Numbered from the stretch's first letter, positions 33,876 through 42,989 are shown. The stretch is DNA of 64,000 nt from Streptomyces roseofulvus (GCF_039534915.1 NZ_BAAAWE010000001.1:6262001-6326000); one strand, 5' to 3'. The notes: generated from the sequence alone by a model not told the origin. Numbers and translations are program-made.

Positions 33876-33879
33876 GACC

Positions 33880-33941
33880 CTCCGGGCGGTGTGCGCCTCC
33901 CAGGAACGTCACACTTCCCTCCCCGCCCGCACCGCCCGGAG
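33880..33941 (+). terminator. Terminator after the xdh operon
   Basis: CTCCGGGCGGTG (33880-33891) pairs perfectly over 12 bases with CACCGCCCGGAG (33930-33941); a 38-base loop. It separates the xdh transcript from the permease gene. Confidence 0.6.
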
Positions 33942-33942
33942 C

Positions 33943-34003
33943 GCAGTACCCCGCAGTACCCGCAGTACCGCAGTACCCGCAGTTCCGAAGTACCCGCAGT
34001 ACC
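33943..34003 (+). repeat. Seven-copy GCAGTACC tandem repeat
   Basis: GCAGTACC or a one-base variant occurs at 33943, 33953, 33962, 33970, 33979 (GCAGTTCC), 33987 (GAAGTACC) and 33996, spaced 8 to 10 bases. It lies between the xdh terminator and the permease gene. Iterons, a protein-binding array or a slippage-prone microsatellite are all possible. Confidence 0.85.
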
Positions 34004-34126
34004 CCGTTCGTCTCGGGCCGTCCCCCGGGTCGTGCAGCCAACGAAATATCCCAAATCCCGCAGCTTCACCGTCAGAGCTCCCGAAGTCTGATGCGGGTGC
34101 CCCTTTGAACCTTGGGAGTAGGCCCC

Positions 34127-35599
34127 ATGACCCAGTCGTCTGTGGAGCCGAAGACCGCCGCGGAGGACGCGGGCTCCGGCTCGCGCAACCCCGCCGGACG
34201 GTCTTGGCTCGACCGGTACTTTCACATCTCGGAGAGAGGATCCTCCGTCGGCACGGAGATCCGCGGTGGCGTCACCACCTTCATGGCGATGGCGTACATC
34301 CTCCTGCTCAACCCGATCCTCCTCGGAGGCCCGGACGTCGAGAAGAACGTCCTCGCCTCCTCCGCGGTCATCACCGCGACCGCCTTCGCGGCGGCGGTGA
34401 CCACCCTGCTGATGGGCTTCGTCGGCAAGGTGCCGCTCGTCCTCGCGGCGGGACTCAGCGTCTCCGGTGTGCTCGCCACCCAGGTCGTGCCCCAGATGAC
34501 CTGGCCCCAGGCGATGGGCATGTGCGTCGTCTACGGTGTCGTGATCTGTCTCCTGGTGGTCACCGGCCTCCGCGAGATGATCATGAACGCCATCCCGCTG
34601 CCGCTCAAGCACGGCATCACCATCGGCATCGGCCTCTTCATCGCCCTGATCGGCTTCAACAAGGCCGGCTTCGTCGGCGCCGGCCCGCAGTTCGGCCCGC
34701 CCGTCACCCTCGGCGCCGGCGGTGAGCTGGTCGGCTGGCCCGTCCTGATCTTCGCGGTCACCCTGCTCGCGATCTTCGCCCTCCAGGCCCGCAAGGTCCC
34801 GGGCGCCATCCTCATCGGCATCGTCGCCGGCACCGTCATCTCGCTGATCGTCAACGCCGTCGCCGACATCCCCGCCAAGGGCCCCGGCTCCTGGGCCAAC
34901 GGCTCCCCGGAGCTCAAGGGCAGCGCGGTCTCCACCCCGGACTTCTCGCTCTTCGGCGACGTCTCCTTCGGCGGCTGGGGCGACGTCGGCTACATCACCG
35001 TCGGCGTCATCGTCTTCACCCTGGTGCTCGCCGGCTTCTTCGACGCCATGGCCACCATCATCGGCGTCGGCACCGAGGCCAACCTCGCCGACGACAAGGG
35101 CCGGATGCCCGGCCTGTCCAAGGCGCTGTTCATCGACGGCGCGGGCGGCGCGATCGGCGGCGTCTCCGGCGCCTCCGGCCAGACCGTCTTCGTGGAGTCC
35201 GCCACCGGCGTCGGCGAGGGCGCCCGCACCGGCTTCTCCTCGGTGATCACCGGCCTGTTCTTCGCGGCCTGCCTCTTCTTCACGCCGATCACCCAGATCG
35301 TGCCCCGCGAGGTCGGCTCCGCCGCCCTGGTCGTCATCGGCGCGATGATGATGATGAACGCCAAGCACGTGAACTGGGGCGACAGCTCCGTCGCCATCCC
35401 GGTCTTCCTGACCGTGGTGCTGATGCCGTTCACGTACAGCATCACCCCGGGCGTCGCGGCCGGCGTCATCGCCTACACCGTCATCAAGGTGGCGCAGGGC
35501 AAGGCGCGCGAGGTCGGCGCGTTCATGTGGTGCCTGTCCGCGATCTTCATCGTGTTCTTCGCCCTTCACCCCATCGAGGGCTGGCTGGGCGTCAGCTGA
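34127..35599 (+). CDS. AzgA-type NCS2 purine permease
   Basis: 490 residues with about 12 to 13 transmembrane segments and AzgA/NCS2 signatures: EIRGGVTTFMAMAYILLLNP, a FFDAMATIIGVG loop in the middle, and GGVSGASGQTVFVESATGVGEGARTG. Members take up adenine, guanine and hypoxanthine by proton symport. It sits between the xanthine dehydrogenase and XdhC genes, so it supplies the catabolic substrate. The ATG at 34127 has GGGAG upstream. Confidence 0.92.
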   Translation: MTQSSVEPKTAAEDAGSGSRNPAGRSWLDRYFHISERGSSVGTEIRGGVTTFMAMAYILLLNPILLGGPDVEKNVLASSAVITATAFAAAVTTLLMGFVGKVPLVLAAGLSVSGVLATQVVPQMTWPQAMGMCVVYGVVICLLVVTGLREMIMNAIPLPLKHGITIGIGLFIALIGFNKAGFVGAGPQFGPPVTLGAGGELVGWPVLIFAVTLLAIFALQARKVPGAILIGIVAGTVISLIVNAVADIPAKGPGSWANGSPELKGSAVSTPDFSLFGDVSFGGWGDVGYITVGVIVFTLVLAGFFDAMATIIGVGTEANLADDKGRMPGLSKALFIDGAGGAIGGVSGASGQTVFVESATGVGEGARTGFSSVITGLFFAACLFFTPITQIVPREVGSAALVVIGAMMMMNAKHVNWGDSSVAIPVFLTVVLMPFTYSITPGVAAGVIAYTVIKVAQGKAREVGAFMWCLSAIFIVFFALHPIEGWLGVS

Positions 35600-35635
35600 C
35601 GCCCCCGCCCTCCCCACACCGCCAAGGAGACCGAC

Positions 35636-36775
35636 ATGCTGGACATCGCCGAAGAGCTGCACCGGTGGGTCGAGCAGGGACGCGACTTCGCCGTGGCCAC
35701 CGTGGTGGCCGTCGGCGGCAGCGCGCCCCGGCAGCCCGGCGCCGCCCTCGCCGTCGACAGCGAGGGCACCGCGATCGGCTCGGTCTCCGGCGGGTGCGTG
35801 GAGGGCGCGGTCTACGAGCTGTGCCAGGCGGCGCTCGACGACGGCAAGGTCGCCGTCGAGCGCTTCGGCTACAGCGACGAGGACGCCTTCGCGGTCGGCC
35901 TGACCTGCGGCGGCGTCATCGACATCCTCGTCACCCCGGTCCGCGGCGGGGTCTTCCCCGCCGCCCTGGCCGCCGCCGTCTCGGGGGAGGCGGCGGCCCT
36001 CGCCCGGATCGTCTCGGGCCCGGAGGACCTGTTGGGGCAGGCCCTCCTGGTCCGCCCGGACGGCTCGTACGAGGGCAGGCTCGGCGGCCACCCGGAGCTG
36101 GACCGCACCGCCGCCGCCGAGGCCCGCGCCCTGCTGGACGCCGGCCGCACCGGCACGGTCGAGATCGGCGAGGACGGCAGCCGCTGCGGACAGCCGCTGA
36201 CCCTGCTCGTGGAGTCCTCCGTCCCCGCCCCCCGCATGATCGTCTTCGGCGCCATCGACTTCGCCTCCGCCCTCGTCCGGGTCGGCAAGTTCCTCGGCTA
36301 CCACGTCACCGTCTGCGACGCCCGGCCCGTCTTCGCGACGAGGCTCCGCTTCCCCGAGGCCGACGAGATCGTCGTCGAATGGCCCCACCGCTACCTGGAG
36401 TCGACCGAGGTCGACGCCCGGACCGTGCTGTGCGTCCTCACCCACGACGCCAAGTTCGACGTCCCCCTCCTCCAGGCGGCCCTGCGGCTGCCCGTCGCCT
36501 ACGTCGGCGCGATGGGCTCCCGCCGCACCCACGAGGACCGCAACAAGCGCCTCCGCGAGGTCGGCGTCACCGAGCTCGAACTGGCCCGGCTGCGCTCGCC
36601 CATCGGCCTCGACCTCGGCGCCCGCACCCCGGAGGAGACCGCCCTGTCGATCGGCGCGGAGATCGTCGCCGACCGGCGCGGCGGCAGCGGCGCCTCGCTC
36701 ACCGGCGCCCACACCCCGATCCACCACGACGGCCCGGACGCCCCGGTCGCGGGCCGCATCGGCTCCGTCGCCTAG
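35636..36775 (+). CDS. xdhC: XdhC family molybdenum-cofactor insertion protein
   Basis: 379 residues. The N-terminal XdhC/CoxI domain (VVAVGGSAPRQPGAALAV, GGCVEG, LTCGGVIDILV) binds molybdenum cofactor; the C-terminal XdhC Rossmann domain has VFGAIDFASALVR and VAYVGAMGSRRTHEDRN. It sulfurates or inserts the cofactor into the molybdenum hydroxylase encoded upstream. 36 bases separate it from the permease, so they are probably one transcript. It ends 29 bases from the convergent lipoprotein gene. Confidence 0.92.
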   Translation: MLDIAEELHRWVEQGRDFAVATVVAVGGSAPRQPGAALAVDSEGTAIGSVSGGCVEGAVYELCQAALDDGKVAVERFGYSDEDAFAVGLTCGGVIDILVTPVRGGVFPAALAAAVSGEAAALARIVSGPEDLLGQALLVRPDGSYEGRLGGHPELDRTAAAEARALLDAGRTGTVEIGEDGSRCGQPLTLLVESSVPAPRMIVFGAIDFASALVRVGKFLGYHVTVCDARPVFATRLRFPEADEIVVEWPHRYLESTEVDARTVLCVLTHDAKFDVPLLQAALRLPVAYVGAMGSRRTHEDRNKRLREVGVTELELARLRSPIGLDLGARTPEETALSIGAEIVADRRGGSGASLTGAHTPIHHDGPDAPVAGRIGSVA

Positions 36776-36804
36776 GCCGTCTCTTCCGGAGCATGCCGGC
36801 CTGA

Positions 36805-37866
36805 TCAGAAAGAAACGGCCTGGCCCCGACCCCGTTCCCACGCGTACGACGGGGCCCCGTCCTCCTCGGTCGGCAGACCGAGGGGGCCTTCGGCGTCCCG
36901 GACGCCGCGGAAGACCCGCGGATCGGCGGCCAGGGCGCCGTCGAGGCCCACGGTGACCGCCAGGGCGTGCCGGCCGACGCAGCGCGGGCGCTCGCCCTCG
37001 GGGCGGTCGCAGAACAGCACCCAGCCGCCGACCCGGTCGACGCGGCCCGGGACCAGCCTCCACACGCCGACGTACTCCCCGGCCACCGCGTCCGGCGCTC
37101 CGTTCTCCGTCCGCAGCCACCGCTCGGCCGCCGTCCGCGCGGCCGCCGCGAAGCGCTGCCGCTCGGCGAACGGCTGGACCAGGTGCACCTCGCCCGAGTC
37201 CCGGTCGACGCCGCGCGGCCCGCCCCGGAACACCACCCGGTGGTACGTCCCCCGGCTCAGCGCGGCCAGCCGCTTCCCGGCGGTGAGCCGCATCAGAGTG
37301 GGGCGCCCCGGGTCGTCGGGGAGCCCGTCCAGGACCTCCGGCGGGGCCACCTTCACCGCGAGGGAGGCGGGTGCGGTCTCGCCGCGCACGCGGGACCAGC
37401 GGTCCAGGCACTCCCCGACGGACGCCACGACGGTCCGCGCGGTGTCCGCCCCCAGCCGCGCCGAGATCCAGGGCCCGGTGCCGTCCGCGGACAGGCCGTG
37501 GACCTCGTACCCGCAGGCCCGGAACTCCCGCCGCAACGCCCGGAACCCGTCGGCCCGGCGCCGGGCGTCGGCGAGCGCGGCGGTCAGCCGGTCGTCGCAG
37601 GACTGCCCCCCGCAGTCGTCCTTCTCCGCGTTCACCCGCAGCCGGACCACGGCGTCGGCGTCGCCCTTGATCCGGAAGCTCACCTCGGCGCCGTTGTCCT
37701 GCGGGAAGAGCGACCGGGTGTCCACCACCTCCAGCTGCCCCGGCGCGACCCGCTCCGCGACCTCCACCGCCCGCTCCCGGTCGTCGCCGGTCGAGAAGGT
37801 CCCGCATCCCGCGACGCCGACCGCCACCAGCACCCCCGCGACGACCCCCGCCATCCGCCGCCCCAT
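36805..37866 (-). CDS. Putative lipoprotein, function unknown
   Basis: 353 residues. A signal peptide ends in a lipobox VGVAGC with Cys21 as the lipid anchor, so the protein should be tethered outside the membrane. The rest shows alternating strands with five cysteines (for example CGGQSC, GECLD, FCDRPEGERPRC) but no domain I recognise. The ATG at 37866 is used; Met5 is an alternative. It is convergent with xdhC and not linked to it in any visible way. Confidence 0.75.
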   Translation of the reverse strand: MGRRMAGVVAGVLVAVGVAGCGTFSTGDDRERAVEVAERVAPGQLEVVDTRSLFPQDNGAEVSFRIKGDADAVVRLRVNAEKDDCGGQSCDDRLTAALADARRRADGFRALRREFRACGYEVHGLSADGTGPWISARLGADTARTVVASVGECLDRWSRVRGETAPASLAVKVAPPEVLDGLPDDPGRPTLMRLTAGKRLAALSRGTYHRVVFRGGPRGVDRDSGEVHLVQPFAERQRFAAAARTAAERWLRTENGAPDAVAGEYVGVWRLVPGRVDRVGGWVLFCDRPEGERPRCVGRHALAVTVGLDGALAADPRVFRGVRDAEGPLGLPTEEDGAPSYAWERGRGQAVSF

Positions 37867-37965
37867 CAGCCCACCCCCGCTGTCGTGTCCTGCCCCGACG
37901 GTAGGCCCGCAGCGCCCGCCGCCGCGTGAGTAGCGGTACTCACGCGGGCGTGTCCGCCTACCCGG

Positions 37966-39270
37966 TCAGCGGGTCGTGCGGTCCCGGAGGGACCGGGTCC
38001 AGGCGGGGGGTGCCTCGGGTGGGGCGGGGGACTCGCGGCGGCCGCCCCGGGCGAAGAAGTCCGCGAGGGGGAGGATCGCCGCGCCCACCGTGACCGCGTC
38101 CGGGCCGAGCGTGCCCATGCCGAGGGTGACCCGCGCCGCCGGGTACGCCAGCGCGTACGCGCGCGCGTGCCGCTCGACCTCCGCGAGGAAGCGCGGGCCG
38201 AGCAGCAGTCCGGCCCAGCCGCCGACCAGGATCCGCTCCGGCTGGAAGAGGTTGACGAGGTCGGCGAAACCGGCGCCGAGGTACTCGGCGGTCTCTGCGA
38301 GGACGGCGACCGCGGCCGGGTCCGGCGTACCGCCGTCCTCGGGGTACGCCGCGGACGCCAGCGCCGCCAGCGCCGTCTCCTCGTCCGCGCCGGCCGGCGA
38401 GGGCCCGCCCGCCTCCCGCCACCGTTCGAGGAGCGCGCCGGCCCCGGCGTACGCCTCCAGGCAGCCCTGGGCGCCGCAGCGGCACCGCCGCCCCCGGACC
38501 TGGACCTTCAGATGGCCCCACTCCAGCGCCCGCCCGGGGCCGGACGGATCGGTGGTGACGCAGGCGCCGACGCCGGAGCCGAAGAGGACCACGACCGCGC
38601 TGGTCGCGCCCCGGCCGGCGCCGAACCACATCTCGGCCTGGCCGAGGGTCCGGGCGCCGTTGTCGATCCGGTAGGGGACCCCGGCGGGCAGGTCGACCGC
38701 CTCGCGGAGCAGCCGCTCCAGCGGGACCGCGTCCCAGCCGATCGTCTGCCCGTGCACCACCGCCCCGGCCTCCGCCGTCCGCTCGACGATGCCGGGGACG
38801 CCGATGCCGACGCCGAGCAGCGACTCCGCGGGGACGTCCGCCGTGCGCAGCACCTCGGCGATGGCGTCGCGGATGTGGTCGACGACGACCCCGACCTCGT
38901 ACCGTCCCGTGTCCTGCCCCGAGGCGGTCAAGGGCCGTTCGGCGCGGGCGAGTTCGGTGAGGGTGAGATCGAAGAGCTCGACCCGGACCCGGGTCTCGCC
39001 GACGTCCACGCCGATCATCCGGCCGCTGTCGGGGGCGACCCGCAGCAGGATCCGCGGGCGGCCGCCGGCCGAGTCGACGCTGCCGGCCTCCTCGACGAGC
39101 CCCTCGGCGACCAGCTCCGCGACCACGTTGCTGATCGAGCCGGAGCTGAGCCCGGTGGCGGGGCCGAGCGAGAAGCGGCTCAGCGGGCCGTCGAAGTAGA
39201 GCCGCCGGAGGACCGCGGTGCGGTTCTCGCGCCGCAGGTCCCGCACGGTCCGGCCGTTCGGTCTGGTCAC
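37966..39270 (-). CDS. ROK family transcriptional regulator/sugar kinase-like protein
   Basis: 434 residues. An N-terminal winged helix (TAVLRRLYFDGPLSRFSLG, GLSSGSISNVVAELV) precedes a ROK domain: ATP-binding MIGVDVGETRVRVELFD, the sugar-site EWGHLKV and the zinc motif CRCGAQGCLEAYAG. NagC/XylR-like members repress sugar genes; kinase activity is not assumed. The start is GTG at 39270 with GAGGGG upstream. No sugar operon is adjacent. It lies 50 bases downstream of the leftward TetR gene, so a common transcript is possible. Confidence 0.87.
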   Translation of the reverse strand: MTRPNGRTVRDLRRENRTAVLRRLYFDGPLSRFSLGPATGLSSGSISNVVAELVAEGLVEEAGSVDSAGGRPRILLRVAPDSGRMIGVDVGETRVRVELFDLTLTELARAERPLTASGQDTGRYEVGVVVDHIRDAIAEVLRTADVPAESLLGVGIGVPGIVERTAEAGAVVHGQTIGWDAVPLERLLREAVDLPAGVPYRIDNGARTLGQAEMWFGAGRGATSAVVVLFGSGVGACVTTDPSGPGRALEWGHLKVQVRGRRCRCGAQGCLEAYAGAGALLERWREAGGPSPAGADEETALAALASAAYPEDGGTPDPAAVAVLAETAEYLGAGFADLVNLFQPERILVGGWAGLLLGPRFLAEVERHARAYALAYPAARVTLGMGTLGPDAVTVGAAILPLADFFARGGRRESPAPPEAPPAWTRSLRDRTTR

Positions 39271-39320
39271 TGGGGCCCCTCGCGGTAGTCGTCGGTCGGG
39301 CGGTGCATCGGGTGGCCGGC

Positions 39321-39926
39321 TCAGGCCCGGCGGAGCCCGCTGAGCAGCAGCTCGGCCAGCTGGTCGTACGCCTCGGCGTCGGCGAGGCCGGTGGACGCGG
39401 CCACCTGGCGGCGCTGGATGCGGACCATCACGGAGGCGATCACGTCGGCGGCGAAGGCGACGTGGACCTCCCGGAAGACGCCGGCGGTGACGCCCTCCTC
39501 GATGAGCTGCTGCACCCGGCCGGCGGCGGCCCGGGTGTTCCGCTCGTACACCTCCGCGGCCGGTTCGAACGCGGCCACGTCGTCGAAGAACTGCGGGGAG
39601 ACCGGTGCCAGCTCGGCGGAGACGGCCCGCAGGTAGGCGGAGAGCCGCTCGGCGGGCCCGTTCGCGGCGGCGAGGACCGCCTCGACGCGGCTGGTGGCGC
39701 GCCGGAAGAAGTGCACGACGGCCGCCCTGACGAGTTGCTCCTTGCTGCCGGCCAGGCCGTACAGGGTGCGCTTGGAGCAGTGCAGCCGGGCCGCGAGGTC
39801 GTCCAGGGTCAGCCGGGCGAAGCCCTCGCCGACGAGCAGGGCGACCAGGTCCTCGAAGAGGGCGGAACGGCGCGCCGCACCGCGCCCCGTGAGCTTCGGG
39901 GTGTCGGTGGCGGAGGTCTCGATCAC
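39321..39926 (-). CDS. TetR-family regulator divergent from acyl-CoA dehydrogenase
   Basis: 201 residues. The N-terminal helix-turn-helix reads LTLDDLAARLHCSKRTLYGLAGSKEQLVR; the C-terminal part is an all-helical ligand domain. I chose the GTG at 39926. A CATACT element sits six bases upstream of that GTG, which suggests a leaderless message. It is divergent from an acyl-CoA dehydrogenase gene with a palindrome in the gap, so it probably represses that gene in response to an acyl-CoA. Confidence 0.83.
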   Translation of the reverse strand: MIETSATDTPKLTGRGAARRSALFEDLVALLVGEGFARLTLDDLAARLHCSKRTLYGLAGSKEQLVRAAVVHFFRRATSRVEAVLAAANGPAERLSAYLRAVSAELAPVSPQFFDDVAAFEPAAEVYERNTRAAAGRVQQLIEEGVTAGVFREVHVAFAADVIASVMVRIQRRQVAASTGLADAEAYDQLAELLLSGLRRA

Positions 39927-39979
39927 CCGAACAGTATGCCGGGCCACTCGGCCGAAGGGGTTCCCCCCGCGCACGCATG

Positions 39980-40006
39980 CGCTATTTTTAGCGGTACTGG
40001 AGTACC
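39980..40006. promoter_or_regulatory. Twin palindromes between TetR and acyl-CoA dehydrogenase
   Basis: CGCTA-TTTT-TAGCG (39980-39993) overlaps GGTACT-GG-AGTACC (39993-40006); a further AAGTACC follows at 40012-40018. The block is 37 to 63 bases before the acd start and is A/T rich. Likely operator of the adjacent TetR protein. Confidence 0.6.
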
Positions 40007-40042
40007 AGTCCAAGTACCGTTTTGCGCGCCGATGGAGTCGCC

Positions 40043-41197
40043 ATGGATGTCGACCGCCTGCTCCCCACCCCCGAGGCGGCGGACCTCATCGCCCTCACCC
40101 GGGAGATCGCCGACCGCGAGCTCGCTCCCCGGGTGGACGCACACGAGGCAGCCGAGAGCTATCCCGAGGGGCTCTTCGCCACCCTGGGGAAGGCCGGCCT
40201 GCTCGGCCTCGCGTACCCCGAGGAGTACGGCGGCGGCGGCCAGCCGTACGAGGTCTACCTGCAGGTCCTGGAGGAGCTCGCGGCCCGCTGGGCGGCCGTC
40301 GCGGTCGCCACCAGCGTGCACACCCTCGCCTGCCACCCGCTGTACGCCTTCGGCACCGACGCGCAGAAGGAGCGCTGGCTCCCGTCGATGCTGGAGGGCC
40401 GGCTCGTCGGCGGCTACAGCCTCTCCGAGCCGCAGGCCGGCTCCGACGCCGCCGCCCTCGCCTGCAAGGCGGAGCGCCAGGAGGACGGCAGCGGCTACCG
40501 CGTCTCCGGCACCAAGGCGTGGATCACCCACGGCGGCCGGGCCGGCTTCTACGCCCTCTTCGCCCGCACCGCGCCGGGCAGCCACGGCGTCTCCTGCTTC
40601 CTCGCCCCCGGCGAGGCCGAGGGCCTCTCCTTCGGCGCCCCCGAGCGCAAGATGGGCCTCCAGGCCGTGCCCACCACCTCCGCCTACTGGGACGGCGCCC
40701 TCATCGAGGAGGACCGGCTCATCGGCGCGGAGGGCCAGGGCCTCCAGATCGCCTTCAGCGCGCTCGACAACGGCCGCCTCGGCATCGCCGCCTGCGCCAC
40801 CGGCCTCGCCCAGGCCGCCCTGAACGCCGCCGTCGACTACGCCAACGAGCGCACCACCTTCGGCCGCCGGATCGTCGACCACCAGGGCCTCGGCTTCCTC
40901 CTCGCCGACATGGCCGCCGCCGTCGACGCGGCCCGCGCCACCTACCTGGACGCGGCCCGCCGCCGCGACCTCGGCCGCCCCTTCAGCCGCCAGGCCAGCG
41001 CGGCCAAGCTGATCGCCACCGACACGGCCATGAAGGTCACCACGGACGCCGTCCAGGTCCTCGGCGGCTACGGTTACACCCGCGACTTCCCGGTCGAGCG
41101 CTACATGCGCGAGGCGAAGATCATGCAGATCTTCGAGGGCACGAACCAGATCCAGCGACTGGTCATCAGCCGGGGCCTGGCCCGCCCGGAGAAGTAG
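40043..41197 (+). CDS. Acyl-CoA dehydrogenase
   Basis: 384 residues, standard length. Motifs include GGYSLSEPQAGSDAAAL for FAD/substrate binding, AYWDGALIEEDRLIG, QVLGGYGYTRDFPVERYMRE and the terminal QIFEGTNQIQR, whose Glu is the catalytic base. It oxidises an acyl-CoA to the 2-enoyl-CoA in beta-oxidation, giving electrons to ETF. The ATG at 40043 follows GGAG. Control by the divergent TetR protein is likely. Chain-length preference cannot be read. Confidence 0.9.
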   Translation: MDVDRLLPTPEAADLIALTREIADRELAPRVDAHEAAESYPEGLFATLGKAGLLGLAYPEEYGGGGQPYEVYLQVLEELAARWAAVAVATSVHTLACHPLYAFGTDAQKERWLPSMLEGRLVGGYSLSEPQAGSDAAALACKAERQEDGSGYRVSGTKAWITHGGRAGFYALFARTAPGSHGVSCFLAPGEAEGLSFGAPERKMGLQAVPTTSAYWDGALIEEDRLIGAEGQGLQIAFSALDNGRLGIAACATGLAQAALNAAVDYANERTTFGRRIVDHQGLGFLLADMAAAVDAARATYLDAARRRDLGRPFSRQASAAKLIATDTAMKVTTDAVQVLGGYGYTRDFPVERYMREAKIMQIFEGTNQIQRLVISRGLARPEK

Positions 41198-41339
41198 GCG
41201 TCCCGGCGGGGGACGAGGTGATCGCGTAGTGATTTCGTGTTGAACCATTTCCGGCGTATGCTCGGGAGCGCCACCCCGGTACGCCTGTGTTCCCCCGTTT
41301 CAGGCGCACCGGGGTCCGGCGTTTCCGGGGCCGGGCGGA

Positions 41340-41900
41340 CTACCGCTCCAGGGCCGCCACGCCCGCGCGGGCGTACTTCTCGTCCAGGTCGCCCGAGGGG
41401 GCGCCCGCCACGCCGATGCCCGCGATCGGGGCGCCCTGTGCGGTGACCGGGGCGCCGCCGGCGAGGAAGAGGGTGCCGGGGATGTCCTTCAGGCGGGGGG
41501 TCTGGGCCAGGCGGCCGGCGAGGACCGAGGTGGGGGCGTTCCACGAGACCGCCGTGTACGCCTTCCGCTCCGCCGACTCGGGGGACTGCGGGCCCGCGCC
41601 GTCGCCGCGCAGGGTGACGAGCGGTTTGCCGTCGCGGTCGACGACCGCGACCGTGACGCGCTGATTCTCCGCCTCGGCCGCGGCCAGCGCCGCCCTGGCC
41701 GCCTCCGTCGCCGCGGCGACCGTCAGGCGGGTGGTGGCGGTCGTGTGCGCGGGCGCGGCCTCGGTGGCGACCGCCGGGGCGGCGTCCCGGCCGCCGCCGG
41801 CACTCGCGGAGTAGGCGCCGACGCCCGCCAGGCCGAGGGCGACGACCGCGCCGCCGGTCGTCAGACGGGTGCGGCGGGCCTTCTTCTTCGCGTGCTGCAT
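41340..41900 (-). CDS. Extracellular heme-binding protein of the HbpS/GlcG family
   Basis: 186 residues. A short basic N-terminus and a hydrophobic segment (residues 13-33) form a signal sequence or anchor. The rest matches the DUF336/GlcG fold of HbpS from Streptomyces reticuli: AAATEAARAALAAAEAENQR, VAVVDRDGKPLVTLRGDGAG, and GGAPVTAQGAPIAGIGVAGAPSGDLDE. HbpS binds heme and signals redox stress through the SenS/SenR pair, but no such two-component genes are adjacent. The ATG at 41900 is used. Confidence 0.85.
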   Translation of the reverse strand: MQHAKKKARRTRLTTGGAVVALGLAGVGAYSASAGGGRDAAPAVATEAAPAHTTATTRLTVAAATEAARAALAAAEAENQRVTVAVVDRDGKPLVTLRGDGAGPQSPESAERKAYTAVSWNAPTSVLAGRLAQTPRLKDIPGTLFLAGGAPVTAQGAPIAGIGVAGAPSGDLDEKYARAGVAALER

Positions 41901-42176
41901 AGGGCGTTCGCTCCAGGGGGATGATGATCGACTGACGCTTCATCCTGGGCGCCGGTCCGGGCCCCGGCGGTCGGCGCACCGGCTGCGGACCGCGCGCGGA
42001 TCGGCGGACCCCGGGGTCCGCCGATCGGATGACCCCCGTCCCGTCCGCCCCGCCCGCGGGGTTCTATGGTGGCGGCGCAGATCGCGCAGACCGCGCGGTC
42101 CCCCGCGGGGACGCGCCCCCGGTCCGGCGGCCAACCCGCCGGCAGGGTCACCCGCACGACACGAACGAGGAGTTCC

Positions 42177-42938
42177 ATGGACATCGCCGGCTCCGCCGCT
42201 CTCGTCACCGGTGCCGCTTCCGGGCTCGGCGCCGCCACCGCCGCCGCGCTCGCCGCGCGCGGCGCCACGGTCTACGGGCTCGACCTGGAGAAGGCCGTCG
42301 CCGCCGCCGGGGCCCTGCCGGAGGGCGTACGGCTCATCGCCGCCGACGTGACCGACGAGGAGCAGGTCCGCGCCGCGCTCGCGGAGATCGACGCCGACGG
42401 CGCCGAGCTGCGGCTCGCGGTCAACTGCGCCGGCATCGCCCCGTCGGCGCGGGTGCTGGGCCGCAAGGGCCCGCACGACCTCGACCTGTTCCGTGCCGTC
42501 GTGAACGTCAACCTGATCGGCACGTTCAACGTGATGCGGCTCGCCGCCGAGGCCATCGCCCGGCACGAGCCCGACGCGCACGGCCAGCGGGGCCTCGTCG
42601 TCAACACCGCCTCGATCGCCGCGTTCGAGGGCCAGGTCGGGCAGATCGCCTACGCCGCCTCCAAGGCCGGCGTCGCCGGCATGACCATCACGGCCGCCCG
42701 CGACCTCGCCCAGTTCGGCATCCGGGTCGTCACGGTCGCCCCCGGCATCGTCGACACCCCGATGATGGCGGGCTTCAGCGAGGAGATCCGGGCCGGGCTC
42801 GCCGCGAGCGTCACCTTCCCGCAGCGCCTCGCCCAGCCGGAGGAGTACGCCCGCCTGATCACGATGATCGCCGAGCACGACTACCTCAACGGCGAGACGA
42901 TCCGGATGGACGGCGCGCTGCGGATGGCCGCCCGCTGA
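42177..42938 (+). CDS. Short-chain dehydrogenase, 3-hydroxyacyl-CoA dehydrogenase type
   Basis: 253 residues. The NAD-binding TGAASGLG is at residues 11-18, NCAGIAP follows, and the Ser-Tyr-Lys catalytic set is in NTASIAAFEG and AYAASKAG. The overall sequence resembles human HSD17B10-like type II hydroxyacyl-CoA dehydrogenases. It would oxidise 3-hydroxyacyl-CoA in beta-oxidation, in keeping with the acd and etf genes nearby. GAGGAG lies five bases before the ATG. A perfect 15-base stem follows the stop. Confidence 0.88.
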   Translation: MDIAGSAALVTGAASGLGAATAAALAARGATVYGLDLEKAVAAAGALPEGVRLIAADVTDEEQVRAALAEIDADGAELRLAVNCAGIAPSARVLGRKGPHDLDLFRAVVNVNLIGTFNVMRLAAEAIARHEPDAHGQRGLVVNTASIAAFEGQVGQIAYAASKAGVAGMTITAARDLAQFGIRVVTVAPGIVDTPMMAGFSEEIRAGLAASVTFPQRLAQPEEYARLITMIAEHDYLNGETIRMDGALRMAAR

Positions 42939-42957
42939 CCGCGACCCCTGACGAGAG

Positions 42958-42989
42958 CACTCGGTGCCGGAAAATTCCGGCACCGAGTG
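42958..42989 (+). terminator. Perfect hairpin after the SDR gene, overlapping a TetR operator
   Basis: CACTCGGTGCCGGAA (42958-42972) pairs with TTCCGGCACCGAGTG (42975-42989). The right arm forms part of GGCACCGAGTGCC (42979-42991), a 12/13 match to the palindrome found three more times in this locus, so it may be both a terminator and the autoregulatory operator of the TetR gene that starts 34 bases further on. Confidence 0.75.

Noticed and set aside
33943..34003. CRISPR-like array
   Set aside because: Repeat units are only 8 bases with 0-2-base spacers, no unique spacers and no cas genes.
33710..37807. A 1365-codon open frame on the minus strand across the permease and xdhC genes
   Set aside because: Shadow of strongly supported genes on the plus strand; repetitive Gly/Asp/Glu content typical of reversed GC-rich codons.
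41198..41339. Possible terminator or small RNA between acyl-CoA dehydrogenase and the heme-binding gene
   Set aside because: Only short imperfect GC pairings; nothing stands out from background.
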